DNA from: Lacticaseibacillus mingshuiensis
GTDB lineage: Bacteria > Bacillota > Bacilli > Lactobacillales > Lactobacillaceae
Assembly: GCF_016861785.1 (NCBI RefSeq)
Contig: NZ_BOLS01000004.1
Location: forward strand, 1-64,000
Reading direction: 5' to 3'
Length of the DNA: 64,000 bases
Shown: piece after piece, positions 1 to 8,902 of the stretch
How positions within the stretch are numbered: the first letter of the stretch is position 1
How the letters are laid out: every line of letters begins with the position of its first letter
The notes under the pieces: generated by a model
The model's database searches: none
What the model saw: the letters and a program-made list of their open reading frames with translations, nothing else
What the model was told of the DNA's origin: nothing
Made by a program: the position numbers and the translations under genes

Positions 1-111
1 AATACTGGAATGAAGCCATTTAGAAACAGACAAAATTTTATATTATTTCATCTGTCAACTTGACAGGGCCGACCGCATTGGGATTGTGAGCGGCTTTTTG
101 TGACCGTCGAG

Positions 112-222
112 CTACTTGGCTCGCCAAGCTCTCACAAGATCGCGCCAAGCCAAAATGCAGGCGGCCGAAATGATCAGCAACCCCAGGCCTTCTCCTAGCA
201 GCTGCCGAAGCAGGTTGGCCAC
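112..222 (-). CDS. possible small hydrophobic peptide (36 aa)
   Basis: Reading the minus strand from a GTG gives a 36-residue peptide with a basic/aliphatic start, one hydrophobic helix (LGLLIISAACILAW) and a basic C-terminus (RDLVRAWRAK). This is the general shape of type I toxin or other small membrane peptides. No clear ribosome site precedes the GTG. The gene lies divergently next to the Abi-family HEPN gene. I do not recognise the family. It could equally be chance coding potential. Confidence 0.2.
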   Translation of the reverse strand: MANLLRQLLGEGLGLLIISAACILAWRDLVRAWRAK

Positions 223-247
223 GGTACGAAAAAGCCTGTAGAAATAG

Positions 248-277
248 TTGACACAAAAGTACAACGTGTTTTAGAAT
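248..277 (+). promoter_or_regulatory. promoter of the abi leader RNA and gene
   Basis: TTGACA at 248-253 and TAGAAT at 272-277 with an 18-bp spacer form a near-consensus sigma-A promoter. Transcription should start near 284, which is downstream of the ATG at 276, so the long in-frame extension starting there cannot be the protein start. Confidence 0.65.
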
Positions 278-283
278 GTGTTT

Positions 284-343
284 AACGGTACCCCACATAC
301 CTCTGCATTTAGGTGCATGTATCCTTGGTTGGGGTCTTTTTTT
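284..343 (+). ncRNA. short terminated leader RNA, abiF-RNA-like candidate
   Basis: Between the promoter and the HEPN gene lies about 60 nt that folds as an outer stem ACCCCA (290-295) with TGGGGT (330-335). An inner hairpin pairs ACCT (299-302) with AGGT (311-314), and a run of seven T (337-343) follows directly. That is an intrinsic terminator, so most transcripts should end as a small RNA and only read-through reaches the gene. Abi/AbiF loci are known to carry a conserved upstream RNA, and RNA-antitoxin systems use the same promoter-RNA-terminator-toxin order. Assignment to the abiF RNA family is inference from position and shape. Confidence 0.4.
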
Positions 344-359
344 GTATATGGGGGAAGAC

Positions 360-1223
360 ATGGCTTATACGCGCGTAGCAACAACAACCCATCAGCAAAT
401 TGACATCTTGAGAAGCCGTGGCCTTCAGATTGCTGATGAAAAATCGGCGATGGCGATTCTGGAAGAGGTTGGTTATTTCCGATTTAAGGGATACTGTCTT
501 CCATTTTATGGGCCTGAAAAAGAAAGATTTCGGTCTGGTGTCGATCTTGAGCAGATCTACCAGACCTATCGTTTCGATACAGATGTTAAAGCATTAACCC
601 TACAAGCTTGTCAAAGAGCAGAGACCAGATTTAAGTCAATTATGGGCAATACCTTGGCATTGACACTCGGTTCTGTTCTGCCCGATACTGCTTTCTATTC
701 TGTTGACAGAGCAAAACAATGGCATGCGCGAGCTGCTAAGGCCCAAGTTGATGGCTCCTCGCGAGGTGAATTATATGTTGATCACTATACTGTTGAGTAT
801 GAGGAGTTTCCAATTTGGGTGGACCTGGAATTGACCTCGTTTGGCAACGCTTCAATGCTTTATTCGTGGCTTGATCGTGATCTACAACGTCAAGTGGCAG
901 CAAGATATGGCGTCCGGTACCCCTATATTCAGAACTGGATGCATGTGTTAACGGTTATTAGGAATACGTGCGCACATAACTCTCGAATTTATGGGCGTCA
1001 TTTGGCTCTCAATACAAGAATTCCCAGCTCACAAAGCCCATATTTTGTAAACGGAAATTTCTTCTCTGTACTGTTCGTTTTGTACAAAGTCCTAGCCCGG
1101 AAAGACTTTGCGGTGTACCTGCAACGCATGAAGACTTGCTTTGACAGTTATCAAGGTTGCGTCGCTATCAACTGGTTGGGTTTTCCAGACGATTGGTTTG
1201 AGCACTGCCTTGGTATGATGTGA
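360..1223 (+). CDS. Abi-family (AbiD/AbiF) HEPN protein
   Basis: The protein is 287 aa with the Abi_2 family features: an N-terminal THQQIDILRSRGL segment, YFRFKGYCLPF near residue 40, and a C-terminal HEPN RNase motif RNTCAH (Arg201-x4-His206). The family acts in phage abortive infection, probably by cleaving RNA. The start was set at ATG 360, because the promoter places the transcript start near 284 and only this ATG has a purine-rich ribosome site (GGGGGAAGA at 350-358, although close). ATG 348 directly follows the terminator T-run and has none. The gene stands alone behind its leader RNA; substrate specificity is unknown. Confidence 0.85.
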   Translation: MAYTRVATTTHQQIDILRSRGLQIADEKSAMAILEEVGYFRFKGYCLPFYGPEKERFRSGVDLEQIYQTYRFDTDVKALTLQACQRAETRFKSIMGNTLALTLGSVLPDTAFYSVDRAKQWHARAAKAQVDGSSRGELYVDHYTVEYEEFPIWVDLELTSFGNASMLYSWLDRDLQRQVAARYGVRYPYIQNWMHVLTVIRNTCAHNSRIYGRHLALNTRIPSSQSPYFVNGNFFSVLFVLYKVLARKDFAVYLQRMKTCFDSYQGCVAINWLGFPDDWFEHCLGMM

Positions 1224-1374
1224 GCATGGCGGCCGATATTAGTTTCCTTGATCAGCATGATTGACTGTAACGAGTCAGTGTCATGACGTTTCCCTGAACC
1301 AATGCTCAGTTTCGCAAATAACCTTTCAGTTCTTCAAACTCGACACCGCCAACAGGGACGGTTATAATCATTCT

Positions 1375-1633
1375 GGAACCTCGGTGCATCGCCCTGATCA
1401 GGTCGCACCGGCATGCTTTTGCATCGTCTTTCGGTTGTTGTTTGCCTCCCGTGGGCCTCTGTCTTGGGCTTACCACAGGAGGCGGGCGGCAGCGACCCGG
1501 CATCGCCGTGATTCAAGGAAGACGGGCTCGCGCCTGATCCGCGCGGCACCGACCCGAACCGGTATCGTCGGTGTTCCATAGCGGTGGACAACACAGCGGA
1601 GGCGCCTCCTCGTGCACTGGGGAGGCGTTTTTT
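1375..1633 (+). ncRNA. candidate structured RNA gene (~260 nt)
   Basis: TCGACA (1340-1345), a 17-bp spacer and TATAAT (1363-1368) form a strong promoter. The predicted transcript contains a series of hairpins: CGGTGC/GCACCG (1382-1387/1405-1410), GCCTCC with GGAGGC (1444-1449/1478-1483) enclosing GTGG/CCAC, and CACCGAC/GTCGGTG (1547-1553/1567-1573). It ends in a terminator CGCCTCC/GGAGGCG plus six T (1603-1633). Overlapping reading frames on both strands have no recognisable protein. I find no hallmark of 6S, SRP, RNase P or tmRNA. Confidence 0.4.
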
Positions 1634-1820
1634 GGTGCCTCCAGGAAAAATAGGTTGGCGCTGGCCGCCATTCTCGTGACCGGATTCACCCTAGTGGGGA
1701 TGCCACTTACGTATAAAAATCCCTGATACGAGGAAATTGAGATGTTTGAAAAAGGTGCAGTCAGAAGCCGGCGCTCATTGACGCAGCGTCTATCGGCGGA
1801 TGAATCCGGTCATAAAAACC

Positions 1821-1845
1821 AAAAAAATCCAGCACAAGGCTGGAT
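1821..1845 (-). terminator. terminator of the Thr/Ala-rich protein gene
   Basis: On the minus strand ATCCAGC pairs with GCTGGAT and is followed by a T-run (A-run 1821-1826 on the plus strand). The 1634-1869 interval otherwise holds no supportable gene; an open frame from 1742 runs through this hairpin. Confidence 0.75.
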
Positions 1846-1869
1846 GATAAAACGATATAAGGTGAAATA

Positions 1870-3078
1870 TCACGGGATATCGGTGGCCTCTGCTGGCATC
1901 GTATCTTTGAGCCAACTCCAGGTATAATGCACCGTGCCATCTTCAAGCTGGACAGAATATGCAGTCGCCTGGTCATCGGATCCGGCGGCTTTTTGCGCGG
2001 CTTTCATCGCGGCAACGGCTTCGGCCATCGTCGCGTACAAGCCGTTTTCGCCAATCACAGCCGGGTCGGTGCCTTTTTCGGTGGCGGCGTCGGTGCCAGT
2101 TGTGTCCGTTGTGTCTGTGGTCGCGTCCTCATGCGCCGGTTTCTTCTCGGTATTGGCATCGGTGGCCGGCGTTGAGGCGGCTGTGGTGTCTTTGGCTGGC
2201 TTGCTCGTGGTAGTGGCTTGCTCATCCGTGGTGGTTGCGGACGAGGACTGGGCCGCCGCGTCGCTCGCTGGGTGTGCCGCGGTTGCGGTGTCGGATGTCG
2301 AACTGGCCGTGGCCGTAGCCGCGCTCGCGTCAGCCTTGGTCACCTTATCAGTTGTGGCGTCTTTGGCAGGAGTCTTTGCCTCGGTGGCCGCTTCAGTTGT
2401 GGTTGATTTCGCCGGGGCCGCTGCCTGTTGCGCCGCACTATTTTCCGCGGGGACCGCGGTTGGCGTCAGGGTATCGAGCAGGGGGAGGTAGGCCTGGCGA
2501 AACGCGGCGACGGGGACCGCTTCGATCGCCGTTTTTGCGGCGGCGAGTTGGGCGGCAGTCGGGTCGCTGGTGGTTGCGGCGCGAATCGCAGCGAGGGCCG
2601 TCGCCTGGGTGTCGACCAGTTTGACGTCGGCCGCCGCAGCTTTGGCGTAGGTCTTGTCCGCCGCCTGGAGCCGCTGGAACGCGTTGTTCAGGTTGGTGTT
2701 GTCGTAGCTAGTGTCGCGGATCACGTGGTCGGTGTTCAGAATTTGCTCGGCTTCGGTGTGGACCGCGACGAATAATTCGGCATTTTGAATCTGCTTTTGG
2801 GCGGTGGCGAGTTGTGCCTGCTGGGCAGGGGTCATCGTCGCCTTCAACTTGGCGGCCTGGCCCGCCGTGTAACTGGCGCGGTTGAGGTAGGCGGCTGCGA
2901 GATTGCTTTTCGGCGCGCTGACAAAATCGGCACCGCGCAACGCTTTGGTGGCTTTTGTGACTTGCGTGATGGCGTGTTCGGCTTCGTTGGCGCGGGTGAG
3001 CTGGGCGCGCACCTGCCAGCCGACCGCGATCGTCACGACCGCCCAGAGGATGACAAAGACAGTCATTTTCTTCTTCAC
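1870..3078 (-). CDS. membrane-anchored Thr/Ala-rich protein of unknown function
   Basis: The 402-aa protein has a short basic N-terminus (VKKK), one transmembrane segment (residues ~6-22), a helical alanine-rich region to about residue 205, a long low-complexity linker of T/A/D/K repeats (~210-340) and a compact C-terminal segment with GLYATMAEAVAAMKAA and a DGTVHYTWSWL stretch. This fits a cell-surface protein anchored by an uncleaved N-terminal helix, with the linker spanning the wall. The GTG at 3078 was chosen because GGAGG lies 7 nt upstream; the ATG 33 nt earlier has no ribosome site. I do not recognise the C-terminal domain. The gene is monocistronic. Confidence 0.7.
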   Translation of the reverse strand: MKKKMTVFVILWAVVTIAVGWQVRAQLTRANEAEHAITQVTKATKALRGADFVSAPKSNLAAAYLNRASYTAGQAAKLKATMTPAQQAQLATAQKQIQNAELFVAVHTEAEQILNTDHVIRDTSYDNTNLNNAFQRLQAADKTYAKAAAADVKLVDTQATALAAIRAATTSDPTAAQLAAAKTAIEAVPVAAFRQAYLPLLDTLTPTAVPAENSAAQQAAAPAKSTTTEAATEAKTPAKDATTDKVTKADASAATATASSTSDTATAAHPASDAAAQSSSATTTDEQATTTSKPAKDTTAASTPATDANTEKKPAHEDATTDTTDTTGTDAATEKGTDPAVIGENGLYATMAEAVAAMKAAQKAAGSDDQATAYSVQLEDGTVHYTWSWLKDTMPAEATDIP

Positions 3079-3375
3079 GTGAACGCCTCCAATCGACTTG
3101 GTTGTGGCCATGATAGCATAGACTTTCGCGTTTCGACACGATGATAAGACGATGTGACAAGGATGTTAGCTCGTCGCAACGTTGTCATGTGGCTTTAATA
3201 TTTCGAGTTCCTTCATTAGTATGGCGGATGGCAAAAATAGTTGCAATCAAAATCCAGCGGTCATTATATTTTCTTATTCCAAGTTCGTATACGCTGCCAT
3301 ACCAGGTTTGGCCCGCTTATTTGTCCGCCATCTAATTTTTCGTGATATTATTTTTCCGAAAAGGAGGCGACGCTC

Positions 3376-4236
3376 ATGATCAGGATTCAGGGCGGCACTT
3401 ATAACATCGGCACCAACGCCGATGATGGGTTCATCGAGGATGTGGAAAAACCGGTGACTGCGGTGACAGTCGCGCCGTTTGAGATCGGCGAGACCACCGT
3501 GACCAATGCTGAGTTTGCGGCGTTCGTGAAGGCGACTGGCTACCAGACGGACTCCGAGCGCATCGGCTGGAGCTACGTCTTCCATCTGTTGATGAGCGAG
3601 GCGGCGAAGCAGGACGCGATGCCGCTGCCCCGCATGGAATGGTGGTATGGCGTGCGCGGCGCCACCTGGGACCATCCATTTGGCCCGGATTCGACCATTG
3701 AAAATCGGCTGGATCATCCCGTTGTGCAGGTCTCGCGCAATGACGCCGTGGCTTATTGCCAATGGGCCGGCGTACGCTTGCCGACTGAGGCTGAATGGGA
3801 GATCGCGGCAAAAGGCGGCACCACCAACACCAAGTGGCCCTGGGGCGATGACGCGCTGGTCCCAGATGGCACCTACATGGCCAACACGTTCCAGGGCGAT
3901 TTTCCCTGGGTCAATGAAAAAACGGATGGCTTCGTCGGCACCGCGCCGGTCCGGTCGTTTACGCCAAATGGGTACGGCCTCTGGCAAATGATCGGCAACG
4001 TCTGGGAATGGTGCGTCAATCCGCGCTACATCCCGCTCGCGGCGTTCCAGACAACCAGCGGCCCGGCGTTTTGGGCGCAGTATCAAGCACATGACGACGC
4101 CGATTACGCGACCAAGGGCGGCTCGTTTCTCTGCCATGAAAGCTACTGCAAACGATATCGCATCGCGGCGCGGAATGGGAATACCGGGGAAAGTGCCAGC
4201 AGTAATATGGGGTTTCGGGTGGTCCGGGATCTGTAG
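3376..4236 (+). CDS. formylglycine-generating enzyme (SUMF1/FGE-sulfatase family)
   Basis: The 286-aa protein spans one FGE-sulfatase domain with GGTYNIGT, the conserved LPTEAEWEIAAKGG block, GNVWEWC and GFRVVRDL at the end. The motif SFLCHESYCKRYR holds both cysteines (Cys253, Cys258) spaced exactly as the copper-binding pair of true FGE. It is therefore likely an active oxidase that converts a Cys in CxPxR-type substrates to formylglycine, rather than a degenerate family member. AAGGAGG precedes ATG 3376. No sulfatase gene lies in this window, so the substrate must be elsewhere or different. Confidence 0.85.
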   Translation: MIRIQGGTYNIGTNADDGFIEDVEKPVTAVTVAPFEIGETTVTNAEFAAFVKATGYQTDSERIGWSYVFHLLMSEAAKQDAMPLPRMEWWYGVRGATWDHPFGPDSTIENRLDHPVVQVSRNDAVAYCQWAGVRLPTEAEWEIAAKGGTTNTKWPWGDDALVPDGTYMANTFQGDFPWVNEKTDGFVGTAPVRSFTPNGYGLWQMIGNVWEWCVNPRYIPLAAFQTTSGPAFWAQYQAHDDADYATKGGSFLCHESYCKRYRIAARNGNTGESASSNMGFRVVRDL

Positions 4237-4246
4237 GAATAGGGAA

Positions 4247-4275
4247 GGCGGCGTTGAGAATGCGCCGTCTTTTTT
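4247..4275 (+). terminator. terminator after the FGE gene
   Basis: GGCGGCG (4247-4253) pairs with CGCCGTC (4263-4269), followed by six T. It isolates the FGE gene from cas9. Confidence 0.75.
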
Positions 4276-4603
4276 GTATAGATCAGGCTATCAGTACTGA
4301 CTGTTGTGCATGTGGTCGAGAATACTAAAACTGCATTTCTATGTGGTTCACGAATCAAGATAGATAAACCAGACTCTGTGTACATAGGCAAATTAGGTCT
4401 TGCGATGTTGTGACTTGTTTTCTGTGGATCCGTAAAACGGGACCGTGCAATAAAAATAAAATTAAAACATTTTCTCCGATAAAAAGGGCGGCCATCCGCT
4501 CATTATATATTTTCATATGTATTTATTCGATATACAAAAAACCCTTGGCGTGCTTTAATTGACATATAAGCCAAAAACAGCGTGAAGCTGAGGGGGAGCA
4601 AAT
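4276..4603. other. AT-rich spacer upstream of cas9
   Basis: No gene is supportable here. A TATAAG at 4565-4570 could be the cas9 minus-10 but lacks a convincing minus-35. I see no anti-repeat in this interval; the tracrRNA lies on the other side of cas9. Confidence 0.5.
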
Positions 4604-7600
4604 ATGGGACAGACAAAGGAATACGGAATCGGGCTTGATATCGGTACGAGTTCGATCGGCATCAGTGCCGTTGACGGCCAAGGAAAACTGCTCAATCTCA
4701 AGGGTAAGAAAGCGTACAGCGTTTATCTTTATTCTGAAGGCCAGGCTGCCGCGACTCGTCGCCAACAGCGCACCACGCGCCGTCGACTCAAACGTCGGCG
4801 CCGACGTTTGGGTCTCCTGCGAGAATTATTCCGACCGATGATCGAGGCGCAAGACCCTGAATTTTTCCTAAGACAGAAATATTTCGGCATTTCGCCTAGA
4901 GACAAAGACAATGTTCAGACGGCCAAGCGGATTTTTAATGACCGCACTGACAAAGACTTTTATGACCAATATCCGACAATCTATCATCTTCGCCATGCAC
5001 TGATGACCAAGCCCGAGCAATTCGACATTCGGGAGGTCTATTTGGCCGTTCGCCATATCATCAAGTATCGCGGCCACTTCCTGACCCAGGGCAACGCAAA
5101 AGATTTTGATGCAAAGAAGATTGATTTTTCAGCGGCGTTCGCCACTATGGATGACTGCTATCAGCGCCTAATTCCTGATTCCTCGATTGTTCTGTCGGGT
5201 CTTCAATACGATGAGATCAGCCTTATCTTGCTGGATAACAACAGCAGTCGCGCCGATCGGAGGGGTAAGTTAGTCACGCTTCTGATGGCGGCACAGACGC
5301 TCACGGATAAGGATGAAATCAAACAGGTCAAGCAACTTATCACCGAGCTAGCAAACGGCATTCTTGGCTTGAAGACTAAGTTCAATGTCCTGGTCAATGT
5401 CGAGGGGGATGGAACCTGGAACAAGTCGTTTGACGCCTTTGATGACTTTTTCGCCGATCATGGGAGCGAACTGTCTGATGATGCCCAGACTGTACTTGAG
5501 ACGGTTCAAGAACTCTATCGAAGCATTTTATTGGCTGGCATCATCCCGGCCGGTACGACCTATTCTGAGCACATGATCGAGCGGTATGAAAAACACAAGG
5601 AAGACCTCAAGTTGTTTAAAGCCTATTTGGCGACGCTTGAGGCAAAAAAGCGGCGTGAATTACGAGCGCTCTACGATCAGTATATTGATGGTAAGGACAG
5701 CAAGCCCCTGATCAGGGACGAATTTTATAAGCAGTTGTCCAAGGCTATCGCTAAAGATGACTCCGAGATGGCGCAAACAATCAAAGACGAAATTGTCGCC
5801 GATAATTTCCTTCCAAAACTGCGAACGAAAGACAATGGTGCAATCCCATATCAGGTCCAGCAACGCGAGCTTGATGTGATTCTTGCCAATCAAGGGAAGT
5901 ATTATCCGTGGCTTGTCAATCCTAATCCTGTCGAGGCGCATCGTTCCGCAGCGCCATATCAGATCGATGAACTGATCACCTTCCGGGTACCTTATTACGG
6001 TGGTCCGATGATCACGGAAGAAGATCAACGTGAGACCTCTGGTGCTAAGTTTGCGTGGATGGTTCGGCGCGAGTCGGGTGAGATCACCCCGTGGAACTAT
6101 GAACAAAAGGTAGACAAGCCGAAGACTGCTGCCGGCTTTATTGCACGCATGAAGACGACGGATACTTATCTTCTGGGTGAAGATGTAGTGCCGAAGCAAA
6201 GCTTGCTGTATCAGCGGTATGAGGTGTTGAACGAACTGAACATGATTCGAGTGGAGGGTCAGCCGCTAACGGCTACGCAAAAACAGCGACTCTATGTTGA
6301 ATTGTTTCAGAATCGAACAAAGAACAGTGCAGTGACCGCTAAAAAACTGCGTGAGAATTTAGTGACCCACGGGGAGTTTCCTCCTAAGATGGAAATCAAG
6401 ATTGAAGGGCTCTCCAACGGTAAATCATTCTTGAGTGGCCTATCTTCGTATCACCGCTTGCGTCAAATACTACCCGAAGCAATTGACGACCCAAGCCGCC
6501 AAGAAGACTTGGAGACAATTATCGCCTGGGCAACAATTTTTGAAGATAGCAACATTTTGCGAGATCAGTTACAAACCATTAATTGGCTGACAGACGATCA
6601 GCGTCAGTCACTTGGTGGCTTGCGGTTGCGGGGATGGGGGCAGTTCTCCAAAAAACTTCTCGCGGAACTGAAAGATAGTCGTGGCAAGACTGTGATCCAG
6701 GAACTCTGGGACACACAACAAAACTTCATGCACATCATCAGCGATGATCAGTTCAAGCGGGCAATCGACGAGGCAAACCAGGGCCGTCTCTCACCGAGCA
6801 CCGTCGATGAATTACTCGACGAGGCCTATACGTCGCCAAGTAATAAGAAGGCTATTCGAAAGGTCATGACGATCATTGCGGACATTAAGCGAGCTAATGG
6901 TGGATATGACCCGACTTGGCTCTTCCTCGAGACCGCTGACGGCCCATCTGGCAAGTCTGATCTCTCGCGATCGCGTCGCCAACAGGTCGCAACGCTTTTT
7001 GATACGATTGCCTCTGATGTCGTTCGTGAGAGTGTGCGAGAGGAGTTTCATGAGCGCCAAGGTTCTGCCGACTTCAGCAAAGACCGCCTATTTCTGTACT
7101 TCATGCAAAATGGGGTGGACCTCTACACCGGCGAGAAGTTGAACATCGATAATTTAGCGGGGTATGACATCGACCATATTATCCCTCAGGCAATCACTAA
7201 GGATGACTCTCTTGCAAATCGTGTGTTGGTCTCGCAATCTGCCAATCGAGAAAAGGGCGATCGCCTCGCATTTGATGTATACGGACCCGCGATGCAATGG
7301 AAGTGGCGGCATTTGAGCGACGACGGCTTTATTCCAAAGAATAAGCTGGCAAATCTGATGCTGCGGCAAAGCGATTTTGACAAACGAGCTGAAGGCTTCA
7401 TCGCCCGTCAGTTGGTTGAGACCCGTCAGATTATCAAGCTGACCGAGCAAATTGCGGCAGCATTGTTCCCAGATACGAAGATTATTGCGGTGAAGGCGGG
7501 ATTGACCCAAGGATTCCGGCACGCGTATGGTCTACCAAAGAATCGTGACGTCAACGATTATCACCATGCATTCGATTCATATCTGGCTGCGTGGATCGGG

Positions 7601-8662
7601 CTCTATCTACTCAATCGCTATCCGAAACTCACACCGTTCTTTGTTTATGGTGACTACAGTAAGGCCTATTACAAAGATATTCGTCAGTTTAACTTCATCG
7701 CTATGATGCAGAAAAACAATCTGACCGTAACGAATGAGAGCGGGGCTGTGGTCTGGGGTGGCCCGCAGACGATTTCCGATATGAAACGGCTCTATGAATA
7801 TAAGCATGTTACGACAGTTCATGAAGTGCTGGAAGGACATGGCGCGCTGTATGACGCAACGAGATATCCTGCCAGCGATGCAGCGCGTAAGTCGCTCATT
7901 CCTCTTAAGGCTAATTTGCCGGTCGAAATATATGGCGGTTACGCGAAGGAAGCTGCAGCATATCTCTCGTTGGTCCGACTGACTGATAAGACACCGGTGA
8001 CTTATAAGATCTTCTCTATCTCAATTCGAGATGCTAGTCTCATTGCCCAACAAGTGAAAAATAGTGAACTTAGCTTTAGAGAGCTTATATATATCCAACT
8101 GAAACAAGAAAAGTTCCTTTCTAAAAGCAACTTTGAGGTTGTTATTCCGAAACTTGCGCTGAACAATCTCTTTCACAATAAAAAGTACGGGTATTTCTTG
8201 GTGAGATCTGATAAGATGTTTAGGAACTACCAACAATTGTGGTTATCACTCGCGGATCAAAAACGGTTACAAGCACAAGCCTCTGATACTGTAGAACCTA
8301 AAACGATTACAAAGGGATTGGACACAGTCTTTGAAAAGATTGTCGATCAAAGCGACCGTTTCTTCAATCTTTATGATATTCGTGCCAATCGTGCCAAGTT
8401 GTCTGAATCTATAGCCGGCTTCAATACTTTACAGGCTAATAACGTATTAGATCTCATTGGGCTCAAACGTATGGTGATTAGCCAGGTTTTGACCGGCTTA
8501 CATGCAAATCCGACTGCCTTGAAGGTGCCGGATTTAGGTATAACGACGCCGTTTGGCTTTTTACAAAATAGTAGTGGTGTTAACTTGGCAAATGACACTG
8601 AGATTATCTATCAGTCACCATCGGGTATGTTTGAAAAACGTATCCCACTCTCTTCTTTGTAG
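4604..8662 (+). CDS. cas9: Cas9 endonuclease, type II-A
   Basis: The 1352-aa protein is the RNA-guided DNA endonuclease and is full length for II-A. Visible parts in order are RuvC-I GIGLDIGTSSIG with Asp12, an arginine-rich bridge helix (RRRLKRRRRR, ~residues 60-70), RuvC-II WLFLETADG with Glu776, the HNH core YDIDHIIPQ with Asp857/His858, and RuvC-III NDYHHAFDSYL with His988/Asp991. All catalytic residues are intact. The start has GGGGGAG 7 nt upstream. It is first in a cas9-cas1-cas2-csn2 row; the tracrRNA is encoded on the opposite strand just after it. Confidence 0.98.
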   Translation: MGQTKEYGIGLDIGTSSIGISAVDGQGKLLNLKGKKAYSVYLYSEGQAAATRRQQRTTRRRLKRRRRRLGLLRELFRPMIEAQDPEFFLRQKYFGISPRDKDNVQTAKRIFNDRTDKDFYDQYPTIYHLRHALMTKPEQFDIREVYLAVRHIIKYRGHFLTQGNAKDFDAKKIDFSAAFATMDDCYQRLIPDSSIVLSGLQYDEISLILLDNNSSRADRRGKLVTLLMAAQTLTDKDEIKQVKQLITELANGILGLKTKFNVLVNVEGDGTWNKSFDAFDDFFADHGSELSDDAQTVLETVQELYRSILLAGIIPAGTTYSEHMIERYEKHKEDLKLFKAYLATLEAKKRRELRALYDQYIDGKDSKPLIRDEFYKQLSKAIAKDDSEMAQTIKDEIVADNFLPKLRTKDNGAIPYQVQQRELDVILANQGKYYPWLVNPNPVEAHRSAAPYQIDELITFRVPYYGGPMITEEDQRETSGAKFAWMVRRESGEITPWNYEQKVDKPKTAAGFIARMKTTDTYLLGEDVVPKQSLLYQRYEVLNELNMIRVEGQPLTATQKQRLYVELFQNRTKNSAVTAKKLRENLVTHGEFPPKMEIKIEGLSNGKSFLSGLSSYHRLRQILPEAIDDPSRQEDLETIIAWATIFEDSNILRDQLQTINWLTDDQRQSLGGLRLRGWGQFSKKLLAELKDSRGKTVIQELWDTQQNFMHIISDDQFKRAIDEANQGRLSPSTVDELLDEAYTSPSNKKAIRKVMTIIADIKRANGGYDPTWLFLETADGPSGKSDLSRSRRQQVATLFDTIASDVVRESVREEFHERQGSADFSKDRLFLYFMQNGVDLYTGEKLNIDNLAGYDIDHIIPQAITKDDSLANRVLVSQSANREKGDRLAFDVYGPAMQWKWRHLSDDGFIPKNKLANLMLRQSDFDKRAEGFIARQLVETRQIIKLTEQIAAALFPDTKIIAVKAGLTQGFRHAYGLPKNRDVNDYHHAFDSYLAAWIGLYLLNRYPKLTPFFVYGDYSKAYYKDIRQFNFIAMMQKNNLTVTNESGAVVWGGPQTISDMKRLYEYKHVTTVHEVLEGHGALYDATRYPASDAARKSLIPLKANLPVEIYGGYAKEAAAYLSLVRLTDKTPVTYKIFSISIRDASLIAQQVKNSELSFRELIYIQLKQEKFLSKSNFEVVIPKLALNNLFHNKKYGYFLVRSDKMFRNYQQLWLSLADQKRLQAQASDTVEPKTITKGLDTVFEKIVDQSDRFFNLYDIRANRAKLSESIAGFNTLQANNVLDLIGLKRMVISQVLTGLHANPTALKVPDLGITTPFGFLQNSSGVNLANDTEIIYQSPSGMFEKRIPLSSL

Positions 8663-8683
8663 ATAGTGGGTCTGATCTCGAAG

Positions 8684-8854
8684 AAAAGCAAAAGAGCTGC
8701 AAGGCATTTACCTCGCAGCTCTTTCTTGTACTATGTATGCCCCACAAAGGGCCGATGAATTTAATCAGGAATGAAACTTAGCCGAAGCTTTGTTTGACCT
8801 TAACGCTAGATGTCAGTTCAATCAGGTTCAACTGTTGAGGATGTCAAACTCAAC
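8684..8854 (-). ncRNA. tracrRNA, transcribed antisense to the cas operon
   Basis: Plus-strand 8804-8829 repeats the CRISPR repeat core. A 20-nt block, TAGATGTCAG to TCAATCAGG, is identical, and CCTTA follows after a short bulge. The minus strand therefore carries the anti-repeat: a 20-bp upper stem, a bulge and a 5-bp lower stem. Downstream come a nexus-like AGCTTCGGCT hairpin (~8783-8792), a GCCC/GGGC hairpin and a strong terminator (8691-8704 pairing 8711-8724, then T-rich). A promoter TTGTCA-18 bp-TATACT (minus-10 at 8866-8861) sets the start near 8854. The location between cas9 and cas1 matches L. casei-group systems. Confidence 0.85.
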
Positions 8855-8902
8855 ATAATAAGTATAGCATCTATCAACATTTTTTGACAAGGAGGTAAGC
8901 CG

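Noticed and set aside
38-361. 107-codon minus-strand frame over the left edge
   Set aside because: It runs antisense through the abi promoter and leader, has no ribosome site and no recognisable domain.
1306-1371. Minus-strand 21-aa peptide MIITVPVGGVEFEELKGYLRN with a GAGG 7 nt upstream
   Set aside because: It overlaps a strong plus-strand promoter and has no terminator or conservation evidence; kept only as a remark.
1742-1927. 61-codon plus-strand frame with AGGA upstream
   Set aside because: It reads through the terminator of the convergent gene and has no protein-like composition.
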